In this document: positions 1-9,190 of the stretch, piece after piece
How positions within the stretch are numbered: the first letter of the stretch is position 1
Layout: each line of letters opens with the position of its first letter
Assembly (NCBI GenBank): GCA_943787435.1
Contig: CALSMK010000009.1
Coordinates: 1-56,792 of the forward strand
DNA: 56,792 nucleotides
Direction of reading: 5' to 3'
Source of the DNA: an uncultured Flavobacteriales bacterium
GTDB taxonomy: Bacteria > Bacteroidota > Bacteroidia > Flavobacteriales_D > Sanyastnellaceae
Notes under the pieces: generated by a model
Seen by the model: only the letters and a program-made list of their open reading frames with translations
What the model was told of the DNA's origin: nothing
The model's database searches: none
Position numbers and translations under genes: made by a program

Positions 1-2
1 AA

Positions 3-479
3 GGAAGGGTCCGTTGGGCCAAAGAAGAGGATGTTCCTCGTGTGTGGGCATTGATTTTGGAGTTGGCCGAATATGAGCGTGCCGCAGATCAAGTGCGCAT
101 CAATGCCGAGGTGTTGGGCCGAGATGGGTTTGGTGAGAACCCTGGATATGGGTTGTTGGTGCTGGAGCCAGCCGATCGCGATGAGGTGGTGGGGATGGCT
201 TTGTTTTACGAGAAGTACAGCACGTGGAATGGCCGGTGTTTGTTCTTGGAAGACCTGGTGGTGGCGGCTGATGAGAGGGGGTATGGCTATGGGAGACAGC
301 TTTTCTCTGCCGTGGCAAAAGAGACCCAAAAGCGGGGCCACGCTTACATGCAATGGCAAGTGTTGGATTGGAATGAGCCCGCCATTGGATTCTACAAATC
401 GTTGGGTGCTGCTCTGGATGGAGAATGGTTAAATGGCCGTCTGGAAGGCCAGGCTCTCGAAGGATTGGCCAAGGGCTGA
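3..479 (+). CDS. GNAT family N-acetyltransferase (5' end cut off by window)
   Basis: The reading frame is open from base 3, before the first possible start (GTG at 42), and the upstream residues (RVRWAKEEDVPRV) match a typical GNAT N-terminus, so the true start lies outside the window. The acetyl-CoA pyrophosphate-binding loop is visible as RGYGYGRQL after the LFLEDLVV strand, followed by the QVLDWNEPAIGFYKSLGA element typical of GNAT motif B, as in diamine-acetyltransferase-like members. It probably transfers an acetyl group to an amine in the cytoplasm; the substrate cannot be told. It ends 2 bases before the aspartate kinase start, so the two are likely co-transcribed. Confidence 0.85.
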   Translation, partial: GRVRWAKEEDVPRVWALILELAEYERAADQVRINAEVLGRDGFGENPGYGLLVLEPADRDEVVGMALFYEKYSTWNGRCLFLEDLVVAADERGYGYGRQLFSAVAKETQKRGHAYMQWQVLDWNEPAIGFYKSLGAALDGEWLNGRLEGQALEGLAKG

Positions 480-481
480 GC

Positions 482-1561
482 ATGGCTTGGGTCGTTCACA
501 AATTTGGCGGTGCGTCCGTGCGAGATGCAGCTGGGGTCATCAACCTCGGAGAGATTTTGTCGGTCAGGCGCAATGGCCAAGACCAAGGTCTGGACCAAGC
601 TGTGGTGGTCAGTGCCATGGGCAAAACCACCAATGCACTGGAAGAGGTGTGGAGGGGATTGGCCGATGTGCAGGACGTCCACGCTTTGATTGAACCGGTG
701 ATCGGCAGCCATGTCCAAGTGGCCCAGGAGTTGAACCTTCCTGAGGAGATTCTGGCCCCAGACTTGGATTCCTTTCGAACCGTGGCCAAGAGCTGGGTTG
801 GAAAACCACCAACTGATGGGTCTTACGACGCCCTTGTCGGGTTTGGCGAGCGGTGGTCAACCCGGATTGTCGCGGCACACTTGAGGGAACAAGGGACTCC
901 ATCAGATTGGGTTTCGGCTTGGACTTTGATTCGGACCAATGCCTGCCACCGCGCTGCCGCAGTGAACCTTGAAGGCACCCAACAGGCCATTTCTGAAGCC
1001 GCGAAATCTTGGGCGGGGACGATTCCTGTGACCCAAGGATTTGTGGGTTCTTCTGCCGACGGTTGGCCGACGACGTTGGGCAGAGAAGGGTCTGATTTCA
1101 GTGGGGCGCTGTTGGCTGAGTCCTTGGGGGCCAAGAAGTTTTGCGTCTGGAAAGACGTGCCGGGCGTCATGACGGGAGACCCCAGAACATGGCCTGCTGC
1201 CGATTTCATTCCGAGGTTGGACCACACAACGGCAGAAATCATGAGTGAGGCTGGAGCCGGGGTGCTGCATCCCGCAACCATGGCCCCGCTGCGCCGGGGA
1301 AAAATCCCATTGCTCGTCAAGAGTTTCAAAGACCCTTCAGCCAAGGGAACCCGTGTTGATGGGGATGTGCCACCGTCAGACTTGCCCCCATTGTGGACCA
1401 TGTCGCAAGTTTCTGGTCAGCAATGGCACGTTCGCTGCATTGGGGCCACCGAAGATTTGGCCCGACACATGTGGTTGGAGCAGTTTCCAAAATCGCGCGT
1501 GGATCATGCGGAAAGGGACGCAAAGTTGCCCGGCTGCATCCTGCTTCACGTCACCCATTGA
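482..1561 (+). CDS. Aspartate kinase, short form without clear ACT domains
   Basis: Phosphorylates L-aspartate with ATP, the first step towards lysine, threonine and methionine. The N-terminal nucleotide-binding motif KFGGASV is at residues 6-12, and the amino acid kinase fold continues through VVVSAMGKTTNAL and a GREGSDFSGALLA segment that fits the aspartate/ATP site. The ATG at 482 is preferred over an upstream start at 425 because the family motif normally begins within about five residues of the N-terminus and 482 follows the GNAT stop by 2 bases. At about 359 residues it is shorter than usual (400-450), and its last 80 residues do not look like the paired ACT regulatory domains. Feedback inhibition may therefore be reduced or absent; this is inference. 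Confidence 0.85.
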   Translation: MAWVVHKFGGASVRDAAGVINLGEILSVRRNGQDQGLDQAVVVSAMGKTTNALEEVWRGLADVQDVHALIEPVIGSHVQVAQELNLPEEILAPDLDSFRTVAKSWVGKPPTDGSYDALVGFGERWSTRIVAAHLREQGTPSDWVSAWTLIRTNACHRAAAVNLEGTQQAISEAAKSWAGTIPVTQGFVGSSADGWPTTLGREGSDFSGALLAESLGAKKFCVWKDVPGVMTGDPRTWPAADFIPRLDHTTAEIMSEAGAGVLHPATMAPLRRGKIPLLVKSFKDPSAKGTRVDGDVPPSDLPPLWTMSQVSGQQWHVRCIGATEDLARHMWLEQFPKSRVDHAERDAKLPGCILLHVTH

Positions 1562-1572
1562 CATTTTTGGGC

Positions 1573-1601
1573 AAAAAAAAACGCCGGCTGAAGGGCCGGC
1601 G
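1573..1601 (-). terminator. Rho-independent terminator of the DUF2795 gene
   Basis: A perfect 7-bp stem (CGCCGGC/GCCGGCG, 1582-1588 with 1595-1601) and a six-base loop are flanked on the plus strand by nine A residues at 1573-1581. Read on the minus strand this is a GC stem followed by a U-tract, just downstream of the minus-strand gene that ends at 1626. The plus side has no T-run, so it works mainly in the minus direction. Confidence 0.85.
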
Positions 1602-1625
1602 CATGGGGTGGAGTGATCTCAGAAT

Positions 1626-1847
1626 CTAATATTCATCCTCGTTGAAGAAGAAGTCTTCTTTCGAAGGATAGTCCGGCCAGATGTCCTCGATCGTGTCGTA
1701 GGTCTCCTGGTCGTCCTCGATTTGTTGCAGATTTTCCACCACTTCCAGAGGGGCTCCGGTTCGCATGGCGAAATCAATCAACTCATCCTTGGTGGCTGGC
1801 CAAGGGGCATCTTCCAAATAGGATGCAAGCTCTAACGTCCAATACAT
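1626..1847 (-). CDS. DUF2795 family protein
   Basis: A 73-residue acidic protein beginning MYWTLELASYLED and ending FFFNEDEY, a pattern strongly conserved across Bacteroidota. The core ATKDELIDFAMRTGAPLEVVENL is the DUF2795 helical domain. The ATG at 1847 is chosen because it gives the conserved family N-terminus; an in-frame start at 1898 would add 17 basic residues unlike the family. Molecular function is unknown. It is a single-gene unit on the minus strand with its own terminator. Confidence 0.85.
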   Translation of the reverse strand: MYWTLELASYLEDAPWPATKDELIDFAMRTGAPLEVVENLQQIEDDQETYDTIEDIWPDYPSKEDFFFNEDEY

Positions 1848-1950
1848 TTTGCGTCTGTTCAGGCGCGGCAAAAGTAACCGAGCCGCTGAAGTGTGCAAGC
1901 CTTACGCGTGTCATCCGCAAAATGTTCGGCCTGAAGGGCACATAAATCGC

Positions 1951-2511
1951 TCAAGATGATGGATTAGAGGCCTCAATGGGCCACTTGACTTCTTCGGTTC
2001 CTGTGGAGTGTGCCACCCAACGGCCCAGCGTGAAGAAGGAGTCGCTGAGTCGATTTAAGTACCGAATGGCCACACTGGGCTGTTCCACGAGGCGGTCGAG
2101 GGCCACAGCGCGGCGTTCGGCTCGTCGGCAAACCGTTCGGGCCATGTGGCATTGGGTCAATGCGGGATGTCCTCCGGGAAGAACAAAATTTCTCAAGGGA
2201 GCCAAGTCGGCTTCGAGGGTGTCAATCCAGGACTCAAGGCCTTTGATGTCATCATCGCCCACAGTGAGGGACCCTGGGCGGGGACCTTCCGGGTCGGCAA
2301 ACACGCCGCCAATTCGAAACAAATGGTCTTGAATGTTGCGAAGGATGGTCGATTGGGACTGGAGGATCTCGTGGTCCACCAACCCTCCGACCACGGCATT
2401 GAGCTCGTCGAGCGTGCCATAGGCTTCGATCCGGGCATCGTCTTTGTGGACCCGGTCACCATTGAACAAGGAGGTCTCCCCTCCATCACCTGTGCGTGTG
2501 TAAATGCGCAT
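1951..2511 (-). CDS. Cob(I)yrinic acid a,c-diamide adenosyltransferase, PduO type
   Basis: Transfers the adenosyl group of ATP to cob(I)alamin to form adenosylcobalamin. The N-terminal ATP-binding signature MRIYTRTGDGGETSLF is present, as is the trimer-forming helical bundle with YGTLDELNAVVG near residue 35 and the conserved ARTVCRRAERRAV helix, ending in YLNRLSDSFFTLGRWV. The start at 2511 matches the usual family N-terminus; an in-frame ATG at 2529 adds six residues. No cobalamin riboswitch is seen. A methylmalonyl-CoA epimerase at 14.9 kb suggests the coenzyme serves methylmalonyl-CoA mutase. Confidence 0.93.
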   Translation of the reverse strand: MRIYTRTGDGGETSLFNGDRVHKDDARIEAYGTLDELNAVVGGLVDHEILQSQSTILRNIQDHLFRIGGVFADPEGPRPGSLTVGDDDIKGLESWIDTLEADLAPLRNFVLPGGHPALTQCHMARTVCRRAERRAVALDRLVEQPSVAIRYLNRLSDSFFTLGRWVAHSTGTEEVKWPIEASNPSS

Positions 2512-2565
2512 GGGACAAAGGTGGGTCATGTGAATTCAATCTGATTCGCTTCGTCCACAAGGACC

Positions 2566-3036
2566 ATGACCCTCTCGAATTACCTTCGCGCCGTGGAGTC
2601 TCAAGAGAAAACCGACAAGCAACGCCGCTATGACCTCGCCTATTTGAGGATGGCCGAAGAATGGGCACAATTGTCCCATTGCGAGCGCAAGCAAGTGGGG
2701 GCCTTGATCGTGAGGGATGGAATGATTGTCTCCGATGGGTACAATGGAACCCCAAGCGGGTTTCCGAATGCCTGCGAAACGGCCGAGGGTGAGACCCATT
2801 GGTACGTGCTCCATGCCGAGGCCAATGCGATCACCAAGCTGGCTCGATCCTCGCATACGGCGCAAGGGGCCACTTTGTACATCACCCTCTCACCCTGTCG
2901 TGACTGCGCCAAGCTGATTCATCAAGTGGGCATTCGCCGCGTGGTCTACATCCACGCCTACAAGGACGATTCTGGTTTGGGTTTCTTGAACCAAGCAGGG
3001 GTTGAGATTGTACGTTATCCCAAGGATGAGCATTGA
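2566..3036 (+). CDS. dCMP deaminase family protein
   Basis: Zinc-dependent deaminase, most likely converting dCMP to dUMP for thymidylate synthesis. The 156-residue protein carries the zinc/catalytic HAE motif (His83, Glu85) and the PCxxC motif (Cys111, Cys114). It also has the long N-terminal section with GALIVRDGMIVSDGYNG and a Cys-containing insertion (PNACETAEG) typical of deoxycytidylate deaminases. Its 3' end overlaps the S41 protease start by 11 bases, indicating translational coupling. A cytidine or tRNA deaminase is less likely given length and motif spacing. Confidence 0.92.
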   Translation: MTLSNYLRAVESQEKTDKQRRYDLAYLRMAEEWAQLSHCERKQVGALIVRDGMIVSDGYNGTPSGFPNACETAEGETHWYVLHAEANAITKLARSSHTAQGATLYITLSPCRDCAKLIHQVGIRRVVYIHAYKDDSGLGFLNQAGVEIVRYPKDEH

Positions 3037-4693
3037 ACGCACCCCCAAACCCAACGCATGGGTTCCCTTGGCATTGGGCCTGGCCCTTTGTTTGGGTGCT
3101 TACTTGGGCCGTGGATTGGGCAAAGGACAGGACGCGTGGGACCTGGGTCAGTCGCGTTTTGTGCCCTCTGGACAAGTGTTGACTTCGGTCCTGGACCGCA
3201 TTGACCGGATGTACGTGGACCCCATCAGCCGAAGTCGTTTGACGGAGGTGGCCATCGACGCGATTCTCGACGAGCTCGACCCGCACAGCGATTGGTTCAG
3301 TGCCGAGGAGTTGGCCGCCATGGCAGAACCCATGGAGGGCAATTTTGAAGGCATTGGAGTGGAGTTTTTGCTTCAAGAAGACACCATCATGGTGGTGACC
3401 CCCATCCCCGGTGGCCCCAGTTCAGAAGCCGGCGTGCTGTCCGGAGATCGCATTGTTGCAGTGGATGACAGTGTGATTGCAGGAACGGGGTTGACCAATT
3501 CTAAGGTCATGAAGTTGCTCAAGGGTCCTGCGGGAACCCAGGTGAGGTTGGGCCTCATGCGTCCAGGTGCATCTGACAGTGGAAGGGTTGAGGTGGCCTT
3601 GAACCGCGGACGAATCCCCATCCACAGTGTGGTGGCATCGGAGTTGATGCCTGGAAGGATTGGATACCTGAAGGTCATACGGTTTGCCAGAAACACACAT
3701 GAAGAATTTGAAGAGGCGGTGCAATCCCTGTATGCCCTGGGTGCCGAGCGCTTTGTACTGGACTTGAGGGGCAATGGCGGCGGCTACTTGCACGCAGCAG
3801 TTCCCATGGTGGAAGGGTTCTTGGAAAAGGACGACCTGGTGGTGTACACCGAGGGTGCTGCGCAGCCGCGAAGGGACTACATCACAGAACGTCCTGGTCA
3901 ACACCGCCAAGAGCCGTTGGTGGTTTTGGTGGATGAAGGCAGCGCTTCGGCAAGCGAGATTTTGGCAGGGGCACTTCAAGACCATGACCGTGCCGTGGTG
4001 GTGGGCCGCCGGACCTTTGGAAAAGGCTTGGTGCAAGAGGAGTTTCCCGTGGCCGACCGAGGGGCGCTGCGGTTGACCGTTGCCCGGTATTACACGCCCA
4101 GTGGCCGCAGCATTCAGCGTCCTTATGGGGAAGGAATTGATTACGAGGAAGAGTGGCTGGTCCGACAAGAGCGAGGCGAGTACATAGAAGCCGACAGCGT
4201 GATGGTGGTCGATTCTTTGGCCTACTTCACGGCTGCAGGCCGAACGGTATATGGTGGAGGGGGCATTTCGCCCGACGTCTTTGTGCCCTTGGACACCATG
4301 CGCTACCCCGCGTCTTTCCGGGAGCTGGTTTATGCCGGCCGGCTGAGGGAGCACGCGTTCCAGTTTGGTTCCGACCACAGGCTGCGGCTTCTGGCTTTGG
4401 GCCGGGTTGAAGATTTCATGGATGCGGTTGAATCGGGGCTGGATTTGGACGTGGACCGATTGATTGACGAGACATTTTTGCCCGATGACGACCGAGATCA
4501 ATCGCGGTTGTTGTGCCGCCGAAGGGTGGCCGAGCGTGTGGCCCACAATCTGTGGGGAGAATCGGCAGGCCACAGGTCAGCCCTGCGGTTCGACCCAGAA
4601 TGGAAGGCTGCCGTGGCCGCTTTTGAGCGGTGGGATGACCTTTTGCACCCCCCTGAGAAGCAGTCTGCTTCGCCAGAGGGCATCGAACCATGA
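3026..4693 (+). CDS. S41 family C-terminal processing peptidase
   Basis: Periplasmic serine protease of the CtpA/Prc type that trims or degrades envelope proteins. An N-terminal hydrophobic segment (about residues 12-29) acts as signal or anchor. A PDZ domain lies at about 100-180 ([24 protein letters not shown]). The catalytic Ser-Lys dyad is in GSASASEI (Ser308) and FGKGLVQ (Lys333), with the family's usual spacing of 25. The ATG at 3026 is preferred because the hydrophobic segment follows directly; it overlaps the deaminase gene by 11 bases. About 555 residues is normal for Bacteroidota CTPs. Confidence 0.94.
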   Translation: MSIERTPKPNAWVPLALGLALCLGAYLGRGLGKGQDAWDLGQSRFVPSGQVLTSVLDRIDRMYVDPISRSRLTEVAIDAILDELDPHSDWFSAEELAAMAEPMEGNFEGIGVEFLLQEDTIMVVTPIPGGPSSEAGVLSGDRIVAVDDSVIAGTGLTNSKVMKLLKGPAGTQVRLGLMRPGASDSGRVEVALNRGRIPIHSVVASELMPGRIGYLKVIRFARNTHEEFEEAVQSLYALGAERFVLDLRGNGGGYLHAAVPMVEGFLEKDDLVVYTEGAAQPRRDYITERPGQHRQEPLVVLVDEGSASASEILAGALQDHDRAVVVGRRTFGKGLVQEEFPVADRGALRLTVARYYTPSGRSIQRPYGEGIDYEEEWLVRQERGEYIEADSVMVVDSLAYFTAAGRTVYGGGGISPDVFVPLDTMRYPASFRELVYAGRLREHAFQFGSDHRLRLLALGRVEDFMDAVESGLDLDVDRLIDETFLPDDDRDQSRLLCRRRVAERVAHNLWGESAGHRSALRFDPEWKAAVAAFERWDDLLHPPEKQSASPEGIEP

Positions 4694-4702
4694 CGGTTCA
4701 AT

Positions 4703-4710
4703 TAGATTTG
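4703..4710 (+). promoter_or_regulatory. Candidate Bacteroidota -7 box for sod
   Basis: TAGATTTG is an exact match to the phylum's TAnnTTTG -7 consensus, 42 bases before the sod ATG in the gap after the S41 protease gene. No good TTTG -33 element stands at the usual distance, so this is tentative. Confidence 0.4.
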
Positions 4711-4751
4711 ACATTAAGAGCAACGCCTCACCCAAACTGAATACTTCTGAT

Positions 4752-5357
4752 ATGGCTTTTGAATTGCCCCAACTCCCTTACGCATACGACGCCCTCGAGC
4801 CTCACATTGATGCGCGCACCATGGAAATCCACCATGGCAAGCACCATGCTGGTTACACAGCCAAGCTGAATGCAGCGGTCGAAGGAACCGACCTCGCCGG
4901 CAAATCCATTGATGCCCTCTGCGCAGAGAACGCCGACAATGGCGCCGTCCGCAACAACGGTGGGGGTTACTACAACCACAACATGTTCTGGACCAGCATG
5001 TCTCCCAATGGAGGCGGCGCTCCTGAAGGTGACTTGGCCGCCGCCATCGATTCAGCCTTTGGATCATTTGATGCGTTCAAAACGGCTTTTTCGGCTGCAG
5101 CGGGAACCCGGTTCGGCAGCGGATGGGCTTGGCTTTGCGTCAAAGACGGCGTCCTTGAAGTCTGCTCTTCAGCCAACCAAGACAACCCACTCATGCCCGG
5201 TGTGGGCTGTGGAGGGTATCCCATCCTCGGTTTGGATGTTTGGGAGCACGCCTACTACTTGAATTACCAGAACCGCCGTCCTGACTACGTCGCGGCTTTC
5301 TTCAACGTCATTGATTGGAACGCCATTTCAGCGCGTTTTTCCGCTGCGCGCGGCTGA
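4752..5357 (+). CDS. Superoxide dismutase [Fe/Mn]
   Basis: Converts superoxide to hydrogen peroxide and oxygen. The 201-residue length is standard. Metal ligands are visible: His27 in [11 protein letters not shown], the second histidine in NHNMFW, and Asp and His in the DVWEHAYY signature near residues 160-165. The GSGWAWL segment is also typical. I cannot decide iron versus manganese from the sequence alone. No signal peptide is present, so it is cytoplasmic. The ATG at 4752 gives the canonical [15 protein letters not shown] start; the longer open frame upstream overlaps the S41 gene and lacks similarity. A -7-like box lies upstream, suggesting its own promoter. Confidence 0.96.
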   Translation: MAFELPQLPYAYDALEPHIDARTMEIHHGKHHAGYTAKLNAAVEGTDLAGKSIDALCAENADNGAVRNNGGGYYNHNMFWTSMSPNGGGAPEGDLAAAIDSAFGSFDAFKTAFSAAAGTRFGSGWAWLCVKDGVLEVCSSANQDNPLMPGVGCGGYPILGLDVWEHAYYLNYQNRRPDYVAAFFNVIDWNAISARFSAARG

Positions 5358-5373
5358 TTGATTTTCCTGCCGC

Positions 5374-6057
5374 ATGCGATTTTTAATTCTCGTCGCGGGC
5401 GGCACAGGCACCCGCATGAACCGGCCGGTTGCCAAGCAGTTTTTACCGCTTGGTGGCCGGCCGGTTGTGGTTCACACTCTGGCCCGATTTCGAGAGGCCT
5501 TTTCGGACCTCTATGTGGTTTTGGTGTTGCACGAAAGCCTTCATTCGGAATGGGAAGAGGTGGTGAAAGCCCACCCTGAGGCTGCCGTAGATCGCGTTGT
5601 CAATGGGGGGGAAGAACGCTTTCATTCGGTGCGCAATGGATTGAATGCCCTGCCGGAAGACGAGGGCTGGGTTGGCATCCATGATGCAGTCAGGCCTTTT
5701 GTGGAGGTGGACACGATTCAGCGCTGCTACGAGGCCGCGCAGGTCACAGGAGCCGCCATTCCTGTGGTTCCAGTCAAGGACACCATTCGACACATTGGAA
5801 GAGAAGGCAGTGCCCCCATGGACCGGGCCACCCTGAGGGCAGTGCAAACACCGCAGGTGTTTGCACTTTCTGCGCTGAAGTCCGCCTATGCGGTGAACCA
5901 CCAGCCTCACTTTACAGACGATGCCTCCGTTTGGGAGGCCGCAGGAAGACGCATCAAGCTCGTGGACGGCGACTTGCACAACCTCAAGTTGACCACGCCC
6001 GAAGACCTGCTCAGCGCCGAAGCATTCATGCGGTTGCGGGCGGATCGAAACGCTTAA
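5374..6057 (+). CDS. ispD: 2-C-methyl-D-erythritol 4-phosphate cytidylyltransferase
   Basis: Third enzyme of the non-mevalonate isoprenoid pathway: joins MEP and CTP to give CDP-methylerythritol. The CTP-binding signature GGTGTRM at residues 9-15 is followed by the conserved KQF. The family motif IHDAVRPF and the C-terminal TPQVF and TDDASVWE motifs are also present. At 227 residues the length is normal. It starts 16 bases after sod. Its last 32 bases overlap the end of the convergent CPBP protease gene. Confidence 0.95.
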   Translation: MRFLILVAGGTGTRMNRPVAKQFLPLGGRPVVVHTLARFREAFSDLYVVLVLHESLHSEWEEVVKAHPEAAVDRVVNGGEERFHSVRNGLNALPEDEGWVGIHDAVRPFVEVDTIQRCYEAAQVTGAAIPVVPVKDTIRHIGREGSAPMDRATLRAVQTPQVFALSALKSAYAVNHQPHFTDDASVWEAAGRRIKLVDGDLHNLKLTTPEDLLSAEAFMRLRADRNA

Positions 6058-6922
6058 CGGTCCGATCAAACCCCCAAACCACCAACCCGGTCAGCAATGC
6101 GCTGGCCAACATCAAGGGCCAGGTGATGTCCATGAAGTCGTCTGTCATGCTGCCTGTGTACCACAGGGTGATGGCGGCCAGTGAATTGTTGACGAAGTGG
6201 GCGGCCATTCCGGGCACCAGACTTCTGCTTCGATAGGCCAGCCAGCCAAACAGCATGCCCAGCAGCACACGGGGCAAGAACCCGTAGAATTGGAAGTGGA
6301 TGGCGCTAAAAATGATGGATGCCAAAAGGATGCCAACCCATGCATTTCCTGTGCACCGAATCAGCAAAGGCTGAAGCACGCCCCGGAACGCCAACTCTTC
6401 AAAGAAGGCAGGCAGGGCAGCGACGCTCAGCACCACCACAATTCGCTTCATGCCCTCGGCCGATGCGATGAAGGTGGTCAGTTCTTCCAGCATTTCTTCG
6501 AGGGGAAGAAAAATCGCCTCGAGTGCCCCTCCTTCAGGAATCAAGCTGGCATTGAATTCATAGCTCGCAGACATCAAAGGGCTGGAGAGAACGGTGGCCA
6601 GGATGGCCAATGTGAGCACCCCAACCTTTCTTCCCGCGGGCGGGCCAAACAGGCCTTCTGGCACCCCTGGTCGCCAAAGGCGCCACGCCAGCCAGGCCGC
6701 ACCGCCAAAACCCACAGATTGGCTCACGAAATTTTGAAAGTGCAACTGCCACCAACTCGCAGAGACATCTGACATGGACATGCCAGGGGCCAGGGCCAAG
6801 ACTTCATCGAAGAAGACAAAGGAGAGCGCAGAAGCGAGAGTTGAGGCCAGTATGGTGGCCAGCACGAGCACTCCAAAAAAGATGAAGGTCCGACTCAGTG
6901 CCTGCGTTTGCTCGATGGTCAT
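6026..6922 (-). CDS. CPBP family intramembrane metalloprotease
   Basis: A 298-residue polytopic membrane protein of the CAAX-protease/bacteriocin-processing (Abi) family. The diagnostic motifs are present: EELAFRGVLQPLL (EExxxR), FSAIHFQFYGF (FxxxH), and HFVNNSL (HxxxN/B). Several hydrophobic helices surround them. The substrate is unknown; many members are uncharacterised. It is the last gene of the minus-strand run headed by dusB, 9 bases downstream of dusB, and its 3' end overlaps convergent ispD by 32 bases. Confidence 0.92.
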   Translation of the reverse strand: MTIEQTQALSRTFIFFGVLVLATILASTLASALSFVFFDEVLALAPGMSMSDVSASWWQLHFQNFVSQSVGFGGAAWLAWRLWRPGVPEGLFGPPAGRKVGVLTLAILATVLSSPLMSASYEFNASLIPEGGALEAIFLPLEEMLEELTTFIASAEGMKRIVVVLSVAALPAFFEELAFRGVLQPLLIRCTGNAWVGILLASIIFSAIHFQFYGFLPRVLLGMLFGWLAYRSRSLVPGMAAHFVNNSLAAITLWYTGSMTDDFMDITWPLMLASALLTGLVVWGFDRTVKRFDPPATA

Positions 6923-6931
6923 GCAGCGAAT

Positions 6932-7927
6932 CTAAGCAGGGAGACCATGGTTGCGATAAGCCTCGGAAATGGCATCCAGTTGGCTGTGAAGCACCGTTGG
7001 ATCGTCTTCGGTGACCAAGGTGAGTCGGTGCTCTTTGAAATGGGGCAACCCCCTGAAGTAGTTGGCGTAATGACGGCGCATTTCCACCACACCAAGGCGA
7101 GGTCCCTTCCACTTTAAACTTTGGTCCAGGTGCTGTCTGGCGGCCTCTACCCGGTCCGAAATGGTCGGGGGAGCGAGGTGTTCTCCAGTCTTAAAAAAGT
7201 GCTTGATTTGGTTGAATATCCAAGGGTTTCCAATGCTCCCTCGGCCAATCATGATGCCGTCTACGCCATATTCATTGCGATAGGCCAAGGCCTTTTCGGG
7301 CGAGTCAATGTCTCCATTGCCAAACACGGGAATGGTCATGCGGGGGTTCTCACGAACGGCCCGGATCAGGTCCCAATCGGCTTGGCCCTTGTACATCTGA
7401 GCCCGGGTGCGACCATGGATGGAAATGGCTTGAATTCCCACGTCTTGCAAACGCTCGGCGACTTCGACGATGTATTTGGTGCTGTCGTCCCAACCCAGCC
7501 GGGTCTTCACTGTCACGGGAAGGTCCACCGCCTCCACGATTTCCTTGGTCATGGAGACCATCTTCGGGATGTCTTGAAGAATTCCGGCCCCTGCGCCTTT
7601 GCAGGCGACCTTCTTGACGGGGCATCCGTAATTGATGTCGAGAACATCGGGTCCAGACGCCTCCGAAATCTCTGCAGCCCGGCGCATGGACTCGATTTCC
7701 GAACCAAAGATTTGAATGCCAACGGGGCGCTCTTTCTCGTAGATGTCCAGTTTTTGGCGGCTTTTCGCGGCATCGCGAATGAGGCCTTCAGAGCTGATGA
7801 ACTCGGTGTACATCATGTCTGCACCGTGCTCTTTGCACAGGGCACGAAACGGGGGATCGCTCACATCCTCCATGGGGGCGAGCAGCAGCGGGAAGTCTCC
7901 GAGTTCAACCGGACCAATGCGGACCAT
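6932..7927 (-). CDS. dusB: tRNA dihydrouridine synthase DusB
   Basis: FMN- and NADPH-dependent enzyme reducing uridines in the tRNA D-loop. The TIM barrel begins with LLLAPMEDVSDPPFR, and the catalytic cysteine is in DINYGCPVKKV. FMN-phosphate contacts are in VFGNGDI and GIMIGRGSIGNPW, near residues 200-240. The HGRTRAQMYKG motif is typical of bacterial Dus enzymes. At 331 residues it matches DusB (nifR3) length. It lies in the minus-strand operon between an FtsX-type permease and the CPBP protease. Confidence 0.95.
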   Translation of the reverse strand: MVRIGPVELGDFPLLLAPMEDVSDPPFRALCKEHGADMMYTEFISSEGLIRDAAKSRQKLDIYEKERPVGIQIFGSEIESMRRAAEISEASGPDVLDINYGCPVKKVACKGAGAGILQDIPKMVSMTKEIVEAVDLPVTVKTRLGWDDSTKYIVEVAERLQDVGIQAISIHGRTRAQMYKGQADWDLIRAVRENPRMTIPVFGNGDIDSPEKALAYRNEYGVDGIMIGRGSIGNPWIFNQIKHFFKTGEHLAPPTISDRVEAARQHLDQSLKWKGPRLGVVEMRRHYANYFRGLPHFKEHRLTLVTEDDPTVLHSQLDAISEAYRNHGLPA

Positions 7928-7936
7928 GCTGCAAAA

Positions 7937-9181
7937 TTAAGCCGCGTTGGGCGCCATTCGGCGAACCAAATACGTGACCATGGATGCACTGAAGGTGCCG
8001 CCCACACCGAGGACCACAAGAACCACCCCCATGACATCGCCCCAGCGCAGTGAAACCGGGTAGGCGGGAACCATGGCCCCTTCTATCCGAACCCAGCCAA
8101 ATTTGGCTTGAAGGCCCACCAATGACAGGCCAATGATGACCCCAATGGCCGCTCCAAGTGCATTGATGAGGATGCCTTGCCAACTGAACACTTTGCGAAT
8201 TTCTCGTGGGGTCATGCCCATGGCCGACAGCGTGGCGATGTCCCTTTTTTTGTCGAGCAAGAGCATGGTCAATGCCGCCAAAATGTTGAACGCCGCCACG
8301 ACCAAGATGAAGCTCAGGATCGCGAATGTGGCCCATTTTTCTGCCCGACTGGTGGAGTGGATCAGCGCGTTCTTTTCTCGCCGTGTTCTTGTGGTGAGCC
8401 CCTCTGGAAGCGTCGCCTCCAATTCGCTTCTTAGGTCTTCTACATCCCAATCGGGGTTGGGAACCAATTCAATTCGGGAGACTTGACGACTCCGCTGTAA
8501 GACGCTTTGGGCAAAATCCAAGGGCGAGACGATGTACCGGGAGTCGATGTCTGCATTGACCGAAAATGTGCCACATACAGGCAGCCTCTCTGTGACCAGC
8601 ATTCTTTCCACGCCGTCCCCAAAGAGCGACATGCCCCTGGCGCTGCTGAGGCTTCGTCCCCTTTTGGGTGCGCTCACTGTCAAACGCAGTGGGGACTCTG
8701 GATTCAGCGGCAATCTCAATTGACTCGCTACGCCCAGGCCTACATATCCGCAAGGACCGCCTGTGGTGTCTGCCCGAAGCACATCGCCCCTGCGAAGCCG
8801 GTTCTGTAGCCCGGTTCGTTGGGCATGACTTGGACTGAAACCCAACAAAGTGCACACCACGGGCTCTCCCTGCTGGCGCACCACCACATCTTGCTCCAAC
8901 ACTCCTCCTGCCCAGTCCACACCGGGATGGGCCCTGAGGCTGTCCACCCATGCGGCATCCATGATCCTGCCCTCTGAAGGCAACACCGCCAGTTCTGTAT
9001 CCAAGCTTGAGAACAGGTCTTCGACAAGTTCCTCAATGCCATTGAATGCGCTGAGGATGGCAATCATGGCTGCGCACACAGCGGCCACAACGACCACTGA
9101 AATGCCAGAGACCAGATGAATCAGGCGCTGGGATTTCCGGGACCAGAGGTACCGGCGTGCGATGCGAAAAGGAACATTCAC
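7937..9181 (-). CDS. FtsX-like ABC transporter permease (LolC/LolE type)
   Basis: A 414-residue inner-membrane protein with one N-terminal membrane helix (about 22-45), a large periplasmic domain, and three helices in the last 140 residues. This is the MacB/LolCE topology. The C-terminal segment DKKRDIATLSAMGMTPREI is the FtsX-domain motif that couples to the ATPase. It is probably a subunit of a lipoprotein-releasing or related transporter. The ATPase gene is not adjacent, so the partner is unknown. It sits 9 bases after rbfA in the minus-strand operon. Confidence 0.88.
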   Translation of the reverse strand: MNVPFRIARRYLWSRKSQRLIHLVSGISVVVVAAVCAAMIAILSAFNGIEELVEDLFSSLDTELAVLPSEGRIMDAAWVDSLRAHPGVDWAGGVLEQDVVVRQQGEPVVCTLLGFSPSHAQRTGLQNRLRRGDVLRADTTGGPCGYVGLGVASQLRLPLNPESPLRLTVSAPKRGRSLSSARGMSLFGDGVERMLVTERLPVCGTFSVNADIDSRYIVSPLDFAQSVLQRSRQVSRIELVPNPDWDVEDLRSELEATLPEGLTTRTRREKNALIHSTSRAEKWATFAILSFILVVAAFNILAALTMLLLDKKRDIATLSAMGMTPREIRKVFSWQGILINALGAAIGVIIGLSLVGLQAKFGWVRIEGAMVPAYPVSLRWGDVMGVVLVVLGVGGTFSASMVTYLVRRMAPNAA

Positions 9182-9190
9182 AGCCGGAAA

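Noticed and set aside
2512..2565. Cobalamin riboswitch ahead of the adenosyltransferase
   Set aside because: Only about 54 bases separate it from the divergent deaminase gene, too short, and no B12-box-like sequence is visible.
3422..4573. A 383-codon open frame on the minus strand inside the S41 protease gene
   Set aside because: It is a shadow of the real plus-strand gene: no family-like motif, and the plus-strand protein has full catalytic motifs.
7121..8053. A 310-codon plus-strand open frame antisense to dusB
   Set aside because: The dusB protein matches its family along its whole length; the antisense frame has composition typical of an out-of-frame reading.
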